Shown piece after piece: positions 1 through 5,556 of a DNA stretch of 11,455 nucleotides (its first letter is position 1; each line of letters opens with the position of its first letter). The notes beneath the pieces were generated by a model. It searched no databases, was not told where the DNA came from, and saw only the letters and a program-made list of their open reading frames with translations. The position numbers and the translations under genes were made by a program. Origin of the DNA: Planctomycetaceae bacterium (GTDB lineage Bacteria; Planctomycetota; Planctomycetia; Pirellulales; Thermoguttaceae); contig WRCR01000086.1 of NCBI GenBank assembly GCA_009783865.1, positions 1-11,455 on the forward strand. The letters run 5' to 3'.

Positions 1-666
1 GAGTTTCGCAAGCACCACCGCTGCCGGTACTGATAATATCGCAGCGGAAACAAGGTGACCGGCAATGGACGGGAAACTGCCCTGCAAAATGTTGACGTAA
101 GGAACGAGTACATTTGCCGAGATGGTTGCCATACAGGTTGCTAACAGAGTACAATACTCGGAACGGGTTAAATTCGGCAGACAGGGTTTAATTGCAAGCA
201 GCGATTCGTTTCCGACAAAGGCATTTGCTGTTGCCGCAAGCGATTCTGCACCGGAGATGTTTGTCAAACGTGAAAAAATACCGGCAAATAATTTCAAGAG
301 AAAGGGCATCAATCCGATGTAATACAAAATCGACAGCAACGACGAGATAACGAGAATGGAAACGAGACCTTGAAAGAACAATATGAAACCGAGACCGGCT
401 TTTTCCGCTTGAACGGGGTCTGCAAGCGCGCCGAAGACGAACTGCGGTCCTTTCATAGCGGCATTGATAACCGCAATAACACCGGAGTTGACAGCGGCGA
501 AAACACCCTGCCCCGCATTGCTTTGAAAAATAAAAGCGGCGAAAAGAAATTGAAACAAGAAAGCCCAAAACAGCAAGCGGACGTTGATAGTTTTGACCTT
601 GCGGGAAAAAGACCACGCAAGAACTGTGAAGACGAGTATTCCTAAAACGGCAGCGAATCTATCCAT
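1..666 (-). CDS. CNT/NupC-family nucleoside permease, N-terminal 222 residues (3' end outside window)
   Basis: This gene encodes a concentrative nucleoside transporter, an inner-membrane protein that imports nucleosides with Na+ or H+. I translated the minus strand from the ATG at 664-666; the frame stays open to the window edge, giving 222 of the roughly 400 residues usual for NupC. Seen: hydrophobic helices at about 4-20 and 30-50, the FVFG motif (76-79), a helix with ILYYIGLM (113-120), SGAES (138-142), and then a block matching the family pattern FVG-x3-LLxxKPxLxxxTRSE, MATISANVL and HLVSAAILSVPAA. This set is diagnostic of CNT proteins. The base-contacting motif, G-Q-x-E in studied members, reads G152-N-E-S here, so substrate range may differ. 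There is no Shine-Dalgarno site before the start. The gene is divergent from rpsL. Family certain, substrate not. Confidence 0.9.
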   Translation of the reverse strand, partial: MDRFAAVLGILVFTVLAWSFSRKVKTINVRLLFWAFLFQFLFAAFIFQSNAGQGVFAAVNSGVIAVINAAMKGPQFVFGALADPVQAEKAGLGFILFFQGLVSILVISSLLSILYYIGLMPFLLKLFAGIFSRLTNISGAESLAATANAFVGNESLLAIKPCLPNLTRSEYCTLLATCMATISANVLVPYVNILQGSFPSIAGHLVSAAILSVPAAVVLAKL

Positions 667-707
667 CGTAAATCTATATGAGTTGAATAATGTTGTACGG
701 AGACAGT

Positions 708-747
708 ATTGTATCAGAAGTTCATAGTTTTTGCATTAACGCAAAAA
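708..747 (-). promoter_or_regulatory. Possible extended -10 promoter and palindrome before the nucleoside permease gene
   Basis: On the minus strand the sequence TGATACAAT (708-716) fits an extended -10 element about 40 bases before the permease start. A good -35 hexamer is lacking. Instead a perfect inverted repeat, TTTTTGC (728-734) and GCAAAAA (741-747) with a six-base centre, covers the place where the -35 would lie. It could be an operator for a repressor or activator, or just an AT-rich hairpin. Inferred from sequence only. Confidence 0.3.
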
Positions 748-769
748 GTACATTTAGCCGGTACTCCGG

Positions 770-805
770 GCAGCGAGCGGCATTGCGCCTAACCCGCCGG
801 CGGGC
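770..805 (+). repeat. Intergenic repeat-like element: 12-bp word plus GC-rich palindrome
   Basis: The word GCAGCGAGCGGC (770-781) is followed after 11 bases by the perfect palindrome CCCGCCGGCGGG (793-804). The same 12-bp word, again followed by a hairpin, occurs on the minus strand at 4473-4507. Both copies lie between divergent genes. This suggests a dispersed intergenic element, although two copies in one window cannot prove it. It sits directly upstream of the rpsL promoter. Confidence 0.4.
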
Positions 806-809
806 TATA

Positions 810-837
810 TTGACAACTTTTCCGAAACCGATAAAAT
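810..837 (+). promoter_or_regulatory. Sigma70-type promoter of the rpsL-rpsG operon
   Basis: TTGACA (810-815, perfect consensus) and TAAAAT (832-837, five of six) are separated by 16 bases. Transcription would start near 844, leaving a leader of about 33 bases before the rpsL ATG. This is the only strong promoter between the divergent permease and rpsL. The strength fits a ribosomal protein operon. Confidence 0.65.
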
Positions 838-876
838 ATAGCAAAACTTTTCATAGAAAGTATTATCGAAAGAATT

Positions 877-1281
877 ATGCCGACAATTAATCAACTGGTT
901 CGCAGTAACAGAAAACAACAGGTCTATAAAAGCAAATCCGTTGTTTTGGACAAGTGTTCGCAAAAAAAGGGTGTTTGCCTTTTAGTTCGTACTATGCCGC
1001 CGAAGAAGCCGAATTCCGCACTTCGGAAAATTACAAGGGTCCGTCTTTCCAATGGGAAAGAAGTGACCGTGTACATACCCGGCGAAGGACATTCCTTGCA
1101 GGAACACTCCATCGTTCTTGTCCGCGGCGGAAGAGTCCGCGACCTGCCTGGTGTGCGCTACCAGGTTATACGCGGTACGCTTGACTCCACCGGCGTTGAC
1201 GGCAGAAAACAAGCACGCAGCCGCTACGGCGCGAAGAAAATTCAAAAGAGTGCCGCAAAGGGCGGAGCAAAGAAAAAATAA
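877..1281 (+). CDS. rpsL: 30S ribosomal protein S12
   Basis: S12 is part of the decoding centre of the small ribosomal subunit and controls reading accuracy. The 134-residue product aligns end to end with bacterial S12: PTINQLVR at the start, KGVC, PKKPNSALRK (42-51), YIPGEGHSLQEHS (66-78), RGGRVRDLPGVRY (83-95) and RKQARSRYGAKK. Numbering matches E. coli S12 through the core. Lys43 is kept, as is Asp89, the residue that RimO methylthiolates in other bacteria. Position 88, usually Lys, is Arg (codon CGC at 1138-1140), the classical K88R streptomycin-resistance state. The C-terminus has a Lys/Ala-rich extension of about 12 residues. The ribosome binding site is weak (GAAAG). First gene of an operon with rpsG, 32 bases apart. 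Confidence 0.98.
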   Translation: MPTINQLVRSNRKQQVYKSKSVVLDKCSQKKGVCLLVRTMPPKKPNSALRKITRVRLSNGKEVTVYIPGEGHSLQEHSIVLVRGGRVRDLPGVRYQVIRGTLDSTGVDGRKQARSRYGAKKIQKSAAKGGAKKK

Positions 1282-1313
1282 CTAAAAATATACATTTTTG
1301 AAACGAAATTACT

Positions 1314-1784
1314 ATGGGACGTATCACCGCAAGTCAAAAACAGTTAAAGCCGGACCCCGTTCACGGTTCGCTGATTGCCAGCAAGTTCATAAATTGCCTG
1401 ATGTACGACGGCAAGAAGACCGCCGCTCAAAACGTCTTCTACGGTGCGCTGGACATCATTGCCGAGAAGATAACCGACAGGACATCTATCGAGGTTTTTC
1501 ATACGGCTCTTGATAACGTGAAGCCGAACATTGAAGTCCGCTCGAAGCGGGTCGGCGGTGCGTCATATCAAGTACCGATGCCGGTTCAAAAGAATCGTCA
1601 GCAGTCGCTTTCGATTCGCTGGATTCTCTCGGCAGTCCGCGAAAAGAAGGGCTTGCCGTCGGCGGAAAAATTGGCGAATGAATTGATTAACGCTTATAAC
1701 CGTGAAGGTTCTGCCTATACAAAGCGGGAAAACGTTCACCGTATGGCGGAAGCGAACAAAGCATTTGCACATTTCGCTTGGTGA
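1314..1784 (+). CDS. rpsG: 30S ribosomal protein S7
   Basis: S7 nucleates assembly of the 30S head by binding the 3' domain of 16S rRNA and lines the E site. The product of 156 residues has the usual length. Visible family blocks are DPVHGSLIASKFIN, LMYDGKK, VKPNIEVRSKRVGGASYQVP, LSIRWIL, and the C-terminal RENVHRMAEANKAFAHFAW, where the Met-Ala-Glu-Ala-Asn-Lys-Ala-Phe-Ala-His stretch is diagnostic. The start at 1314 gives the expected short N-terminus, but no Shine-Dalgarno sequence precedes it. In most bacteria fusA and tuf follow in the str operon. Here a terminator-like hairpin and a convergent tRNA gene follow instead, so the operon ends after S7. Confidence 0.98.
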   Translation: MGRITASQKQLKPDPVHGSLIASKFINCLMYDGKKTAAQNVFYGALDIIAEKITDRTSIEVFHTALDNVKPNIEVRSKRVGGASYQVPMPVQKNRQQSLSIRWILSAVREKKGLPSAEKLANELINAYNREGSAYTKRENVHRMAEANKAFAHFAW

Positions 1785-1814
1785 TACAATGTTCGAGTTC
1801 TTGAGTTTCATGCA

Positions 1815-1857
1815 ATGAAAATACCGGCACTTAAGAGACCGGTAAAAACGCGTTTTT
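1815..1857. terminator. Bidirectional terminator between rpsG and tRNA-Leu
   Basis: TACCGG (1822-1827) and CCGGTA (1839-1844) form a 6-bp stem with an 11-base loop. Read from the minus strand, the stem is followed at once by TTTTCATT, a reasonable Rho-independent terminator 20 bases past the tRNA 3' end. Read from the plus strand, the stem is followed by the 14-base palindrome AAAAACGCGTTTTT (1844-1857), whose T run could serve the rpsL-rpsG transcript. Confidence 0.55.
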
Positions 1858-1863
1858 CACAAA

Positions 1864-1947
1864 TACCCAAGGCGGGAGTCGAACCCGCACACCCATTACA
1901 GGTAGGGGATTTTAAATCCCCAGCGTCTGCCATTCCGCCACTCGGGC
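1864..1947 (-). tRNA. tRNA-Leu(UAA)
   Basis: This tRNA decodes the leucine codon UUA. Reading the minus strand, the 84-base gene folds as a class II tRNA: acceptor arms GCCCGAG and CTTGGGT, a D arm starting GCGG, an anticodon arm GGGGA-TTTAAAA-TCCCC with anticodon TAA, a long variable arm closing ACC with GGT, and a T arm GCGGG-TTCGACT-CCCGC. The long variable arm and discriminator A73 agree with leucine. CCA is not encoded (TTT follows A73), so tRNA nucleotidyltransferase must add it. The first acceptor pair is G1-U72, a wobble, where G-C is usual. It lies 58 bases after the 2006-3037 gene on the same strand and may be cotranscribed with it. Confidence 0.95.
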
Positions 1948-2005
1948 AATCACTATCAACTATCTCTCTACTGCCTATTCTGCCGGCAATTTACCGGAAT
2001 ACCAA

Positions 2006-3037
2006 TCATATCGTACCGCGGCGAGAAGAACTATAAGCATTATACGCTGTATTGTATAACGTGCCGCCAGACAAGTCATCATTCTGATAACCAACCGCCG
2101 GATAATCCAAACCAACGCCTGCCGACTCCCAGCCGCTTTCCGAAGACGGTATTGTATATTGCCGATTCAATGTTGTCAACGACTGCACCCAGCGGTGATG
2201 ATAGTCCGCCGCCGTTACAACAACAAATACCAGCATCATAACCAATATAACCGTTGCCGCCAAAAGCGTTCCGTTGACCTTCGCACCAGCGTTCTCTTCC
2301 TTCGTCTCTGCATTTTTCGTGTCAGCCGGTTTCACAGCCGAGTTAGTTTCGGCAGTTGTTTCCGCTGCCGTCTCCGCCGGTACAAGTGCCTTCGGAATAA
2401 CAGCGGCATCAACCGTTCCCTGCGGCATCGGCGGCGGCGTGTTAAATATATCTTGAAGCGTCGACGCTATCGGCGGTGTATTGCCGAAACCGGTACTCCG
2501 CGTCCTGCTCTCCGTTCCGTCAAGCGAAAAACCGCTAGGCGGTCTTATCTGCGGAGCAGCAGGAGTACTAAGCGCAGGCGGCGGTGTTGCTGCCGTGCTG
2601 CCCGTGCCTCCCAAACTTGACGGAATAGTAGGAAAAGACGACGGCGGAGATGTTCTGTTTCCGCTGTTTGTATTGGTCACATTCGACGGATTTCTGTCCC
2701 GCTGTCTGCCGGACTCCAACGGAGTCATGTTTTGCAGTGTTGTACTTGACGGTGTTGTACCCGCTGACGCTGAAGTACTATCCGTTGTCGGAAACGGGAA
2801 TTGCCGGACTTCATAACGTTCACCTGTTACAACGGGACCGGCATTGATAATCGTGGTCACCGGCTGCGCAGCGGATACACTTTTCGGGACTTCAAATGAG
2901 CGGAATGTCTCGCCGTATGGTTCGCTGATTATTATCGGAATGTAAGTATCCGCAGCGGAACAAACAGCGGCAATAGCGAAAGCCGCTGCGGCAGAGAAAA
3001 CTGCAAACGGAGATGACCGTCCAGCAAATGTTTTCAT
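2006..3037 (-). CDS. Secreted/membrane-anchored protein with Pro/Ser/Thr-rich linker and Tyr-rich tail, unknown function
   Basis: I do not recognise a family. The 343-residue product has a signal peptide (Lys/Arg start, hydrophobic 11-27, likely cleavage after VCSA at 25-28). A short, possibly folded segment (30-82) follows, then about 135 residues rich in Pro, Ser, Thr, Gly and Asn that are probably disordered. An acidic/Ala stretch with AET repeats (221-231) precedes one transmembrane helix (about 256-276), and the last 67 residues hold seven Tyr. With a cleaved signal, the tail would face the cytoplasm. The start is supported by GGAGG seven bases upstream and a near-consensus promoter. The composition resembles adhesin stalks or envelope-spanning linkers, but no function can be assigned. 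Confidence 0.8.
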   Translation of the reverse strand: MKTFAGRSSPFAVFSAAAAFAIAAVCSAADTYIPIIISEPYGETFRSFEVPKSVSAAQPVTTIINAGPVVTGERYEVRQFPFPTTDSTSASAGTTPSSTTLQNMTPLESGRQRDRNPSNVTNTNSGNRTSPPSSFPTIPSSLGGTGSTAATPPPALSTPAAPQIRPPSGFSLDGTESRTRSTGFGNTPPIASTLQDIFNTPPPMPQGTVDAAVIPKALVPAETAAETTAETNSAVKPADTKNAETKEENAGAKVNGTLLAATVILVMMLVFVVVTAADYHHRWVQSLTTLNRQYTIPSSESGWESAGVGLDYPAVGYQNDDLSGGTLYNTAYNAYSSSRRGTI

Positions 3038-3089
3038 TGTTGTTCCTCCATTCTGGAATGAAATGGCAATAAAATACGACGATACATTT

Positions 3090-3118
3090 AATATACCCTA
3101 TTTTTTCCATTTTGTCAA
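3090..3118 (-). promoter_or_regulatory. Promoter of the 2006-3037 gene
   Basis: On the minus strand TTGACA (3113-3118, perfect) and TATATT (3090-3095, five of six) are separated by 17 bases. The predicted transcript start near 3083 gives a leader of about 46 bases containing GGAGG. A large imperfect palindrome begins five bases upstream of the -35. This promoter means the gene need not depend on the upstream deacetylase-like gene. Confidence 0.7.
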
Positions 3119-3122
3119 CGGG

Positions 3123-3168
3123 AATTTACGCAGGATTAATGTATTTCTGAAATACGCCTACGCAAATT
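3123..3168 (-). other. RNA hairpin at the 3' end of the deacetylase-like gene, next to the following promoter
   Basis: Minus-strand RNA from 3168 to 3123 folds into a 12-bp outer stem (AATTTGCGTAGG with CCTGCGTAAATT, ten Watson-Crick and two G-U pairs) enclosing a second inverted repeat, GTATTTC-A-GAAATAC (3141-3155). The stem includes the stop codon of the deacetylase-like gene (3158-3160). There is no U tract, so it is not a typical Rho-independent terminator. It could stabilise the mRNA end, or act as a DNA operator beside the -35 of the next gene. Confidence 0.5.
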
Positions 3169-4387
3169 GTGTGTCGTCAAGCCCCAGTGTTTCGTCATTG
3201 ATGAACACCGGCTTATATCCGCGTTCAGTGACATACCCAAAGGCGCGCTCCAAACGCTTCCAATGATTCGGTATGTAATTCTTGTAAAACTGCCAAAAGT
3301 ACTGTTCATGCGTTACAAAAAATACGACTTCTGCCGTATTCGGGTCAACTATCGTCTTTTCCAGTTCCGGCACGATATTATCCAGCGGCTCATTGTTAAG
3401 TACTCGTAAGTCCCGGCGCATAAAGACGATACCGCTGTCGGCATCGAGCAGAAAGTCCTGCTTGCTCAGATATTCCCGGCAAACAGCATCGTGCGGATAG
3501 CCGACGGTGCCGGCACCGAGTACCTTAACACCTTGGGCAGCCAAGGGTTTGAGCATTTCCGGTCGAATCTCGTTCCAATGAATAACCAGTGCCGGACTAT
3601 AGGTCTCCTCACCGGCAAAACGTTTGACTTCCTTTTCCAATTCAAGGTAGTCGCCTATCAGCGTTTCTATCGAAGCATCTTTGTACGGTCTGTCAGGAAA
3701 CTCCCGCTTGGCGTGAAATGCCAGCCGAAGCCAATCGGCGTTATCGCGCCATTCCGATTTGTATTTGTCCGAAAACTGCGACAGATTGAACTGTTCTCTT
3801 TCGGCAGTGAGTATTTCTTCAACGGAAGTTGTGTAGAACAAATTCAGCGTGACCTTCATTCCGTATTGACGGTTCAGTTTTTGGAGGTTGCCGAGAAAAT
3901 AATCATCGAAGATACTTTTGTAGTTGTTTCGATGTATTTCCCGCAGGCAAAAAATCGTGTCGTCAATTCCAAAGCAGTATCGCGGCACGGAATTTTTGAG
4001 CCAAAGAACTCTGCCCCGCGCTTCTTTTACTTCGTTTGAGGATAATTTTGCCCGGACGACAATATCGTTCGTTTTTTGACGCAGTTCGATTTCCGCTTCG
4101 AATGTTTTTCCATTTCGGCGGCTGGCGATTCCGTCAACGGTCACGGCTGCATCCGGCGGTGCTTCACCGGAGACCTTAATTTTCAGAGCAATGGGTTTGC
4201 CATCGGTTCCTTCGACAACGCCGACTACCGGGTCTTTCAATCGGCGGTGCAGCACGGCTCCGTTAAAGGGTTGAGTGATTCGGATTTCTGCGTCTTGCGC
4301 TGCTGTTTCCGCAAAGGCAAAAGGAAGTCCCAAAGAAAGACCGGCAGTGATTCCGCCAGCAGAAAATAAAAAGCCGCGTCGTTTCAT
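3158..4387 (-). CDS. Tat-exported polysaccharide deacetylase-like protein
   Basis: The 409-residue product starts with a twin-arginine signal (R3-R4-G-F-L-F, hydrophobic to about 26), so it is probably exported folded, perhaps with a metal bound. Residues about 34-130 look like an Ig-like beta domain (ITQP start, alternating strands). The rest resembles the NodB/deacetylase barrel: the strand RYCFGIDDT (136-144) places Asp142-Asp143 like the metal-binding and catalytic Asp of FDDG motifs, FHAKREFPD (224-232) gives a candidate metal His225, followed by VIHWNEIRPEML (268-279), and VTHE (358-361) near the end could supply a further His. The second His of the classical H-x3-H motif is absent, so activity and substrate are uncertain. 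A ribosome binding site (AGGAG, 8 bases) and promoter support the start. Confidence 0.65.
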   Translation of the reverse strand: MKRRGFLFSAGGITAGLSLGLPFAFAETAAQDAEIRITQPFNGAVLHRRLKDPVVGVVEGTDGKPIALKIKVSGEAPPDAAVTVDGIASRRNGKTFEAEIELRQKTNDIVVRAKLSSNEVKEARGRVLWLKNSVPRYCFGIDDTIFCLREIHRNNYKSIFDDYFLGNLQKLNRQYGMKVTLNLFYTTSVEEILTAEREQFNLSQFSDKYKSEWRDNADWLRLAFHAKREFPDRPYKDASIETLIGDYLELEKEVKRFAGEETYSPALVIHWNEIRPEMLKPLAAQGVKVLGAGTVGYPHDAVCREYLSKQDFLLDADSGIVFMRRDLRVLNNEPLDNIVPELEKTIVDPNTAEVVFFVTHEQYFWQFYKNYIPNHWKRLERAFGYVTERGYKPVFINDETLGLDDTQFA

Positions 4388-4411
4388 GATTATGTCTCCT
4401 TCTAATGTGTA

Positions 4412-4440
4412 ATTTTATTCTATGGAAGTACAAATATCAA
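4412..4440 (-). promoter_or_regulatory. Promoter of the deacetylase-like gene
   Basis: On the minus strand TTGATA (4435-4440) and TAAAAT (4412-4417) are separated by 17 bases, each matching consensus in five of six positions. Transcription would begin near 4405, giving a leader of about 18 bases that contains AGGAG (4396-4400). Confidence 0.6.
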
Positions 4441-4472
4441 TACGCAATCCGGCTGCAAGTTTTTTTCACGTT

Positions 4473-4507
4473 GTCCGTTTAGCGGACGGTTCACCGCCGC
4501 TCGCTGC
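4473..4507 (-). repeat. Second copy of the intergenic 12-bp word with hairpin
   Basis: Read on the minus strand, GCAGCGAGCGGC (4496-4507) is followed after eight bases by the hairpin GTCCG-CTAAA-CGGAC (4473-4487). The 12-bp word is identical to that at 770-781 and has the same order, word then hairpin, but the hairpin sequence differs. It lies between the divergent promoters of the deacetylase-like and methyltransferase genes. Confidence 0.4.
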
Positions 4508-4551
4508 ATAACGTTGAATGGTGTAGTCACGGCGAGGAAAACGAATCCCGC

Positions 4552-4579
4552 TTGCCAATCACCGATTTTATGCTCTAAT
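4552..4579 (+). promoter_or_regulatory. Likely promoter of the methyltransferase-ATPase pair
   Basis: TTGCCA (4552-4557) and TCTAAT (4574-4579) are separated by 16 bases; each matches consensus in five of six positions. The predicted start near 4586 leaves a leader of about 38 bases. No other plausible promoter was seen between here and the ATG at 4624. Confidence 0.5.
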
Positions 4580-4623
4580 ACTGCTCATTAAATTCCGCTT
4601 TTTTTACTTCACATTTCAGAAAA

Positions 4624-5517
4624 ATGAACTCAACTTTATCCGACATACTCGACTTTCTTGGAAATCTCGGCGAACCGCTGCTGCTCGACGGCGGCTGGGG
4701 AACACAACTGCAACTCCGCGGACTCGAAACAGGACAGCATCCCGACCTTTGGAATCTCACCAATCCCGACAAGGTTAAAGAAGTCGCTCTCGCTTATGTC
4801 AATGCGGGAAGCAACATCATACTGACGAATACCTTCGGTTCGGCACGCTTCATGCTGCAAAAACATAATGCGGCTGACATGGTCAAAGAAATCAACCGCG
4901 CTGGCGTGGAAATTTCCAAGCAAGCCGCTGCCGGTAAAGCAAAAGTGTTCGCTTCAATGGGACCAAGCGGGATTGTGCTAATGATGGGAGCGGTTTCCGA
5001 AGACGAAATTTACGCGGGCTTTCTTGAACAGACATCCGCAATCGCCGAAGCCGAACCGGACGGCATCGTTATTGAAACGATGAGCGACATCGTTGAAGCA
5101 TCCATTGCAGTCAAAGCAGCGAAAACAACCGGTTTGCCGGTTGCGGTTTCAATGGTGTTCGATTCCGGCAAAAACAAAGACCGGACAATGATGGGCGTAA
5201 CACCGGAACAAGCGGTTGAAAAACTAACAGCAGCGGGTGCGGACATCATCGGTGCAAACTGCGGACAAGGTGTCGACGGCTTCATTCCGATTTGTCAACG
5301 AATGAAAGCAGTCACAAAAGTTCCAATCTGGATGAAAGCAAATGCCGGTCTGCCGGAAGTGAAAGACGGCAAAACGTTTTATTCGCAAACCGCAGAGGAC
5401 TTCGCCGAAAAAGCAATGCAACTGCTTGAAGCGGGTGCGGACTTCATCGGCGGCTGCTGCGGTACAACACCGGAATTCATCGCCGCCGTTAGAAAAAGAA
5501 TTGATGAACGTCAATGA
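4624..5517 (+). CDS. Homocysteine S-methyltransferase domain protein
   Basis: This is a standalone Hcy-binding methyltransferase (Pfam 02574 type, also the first module of MetH and betaine-homocysteine methyltransferase). Such enzymes use Zn2+ to activate the homocysteine thiol and make methionine from a methyl donor. The 297 residues form one barrel: DGGWGTQL (22-29) matches the DGxxGT motif, TNTFGS follows at about 68-73, and the Zn ligands are Cys213 (GANCG) and Cys278-Cys279 (GGCCGTTPEFI near the C-terminus). All three are present, so it should be active. The methyl donor cannot be read from the sequence; no cobalamin or folate domain is attached. There is no Shine-Dalgarno site, but the N-terminus fits the family. 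A 10-bp tandem repeat lies over the stop codon. The AAA ATPase gene begins 39 bases downstream. Confidence 0.9.
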   Translation: MNSTLSDILDFLGNLGEPLLLDGGWGTQLQLRGLETGQHPDLWNLTNPDKVKEVALAYVNAGSNIILTNTFGSARFMLQKHNAADMVKEINRAGVEISKQAAAGKAKVFASMGPSGIVLMMGAVSEDEIYAGFLEQTSAIAEAEPDGIVIETMSDIVEASIAVKAAKTTGLPVAVSMVFDSGKNKDRTMMGVTPEQAVEKLTAAGADIIGANCGQGVDGFIPICQRMKAVTKVPIWMKANAGLPEVKDGKTFYSQTAEDFAEKAMQLLEAGADFIGGCCGTTPEFIAAVRKRIDERQ

Positions 5518-5556
5518 ACGTCAAAGAATTTCTATCACAATAATCTATTATCTATA

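Noticed and set aside
188..616. Minus-strand frame of 142 codons with many Cys and Arg
   Set aside because: It is out of frame with the permease reading, which shows conserved CNT motifs over the same bases. The Arg/Cys-rich product is a shadow.
1806..1820. TTTCAT-GCA-ATGAAA hairpin after rpsG
   Set aside because: A 6-bp mostly A/T stem with a three-base loop is too weak for a terminator. The GC-richer stem at 1822-1844 is the better candidate.
1985..2000. Short CCGG inverted repeat between the 2006-3037 gene and the tRNA
   Set aside because: A 4-bp stem without a following U run does not support a terminator, so cotranscription with the tRNA is left open.
2159..2816. Overlapping plus-strand frames opposite the Pro/Ser/Thr-rich protein
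   Set aside because: The products are low-complexity mirror translations of a biased region, without ribosome binding sites or recognisable domains.
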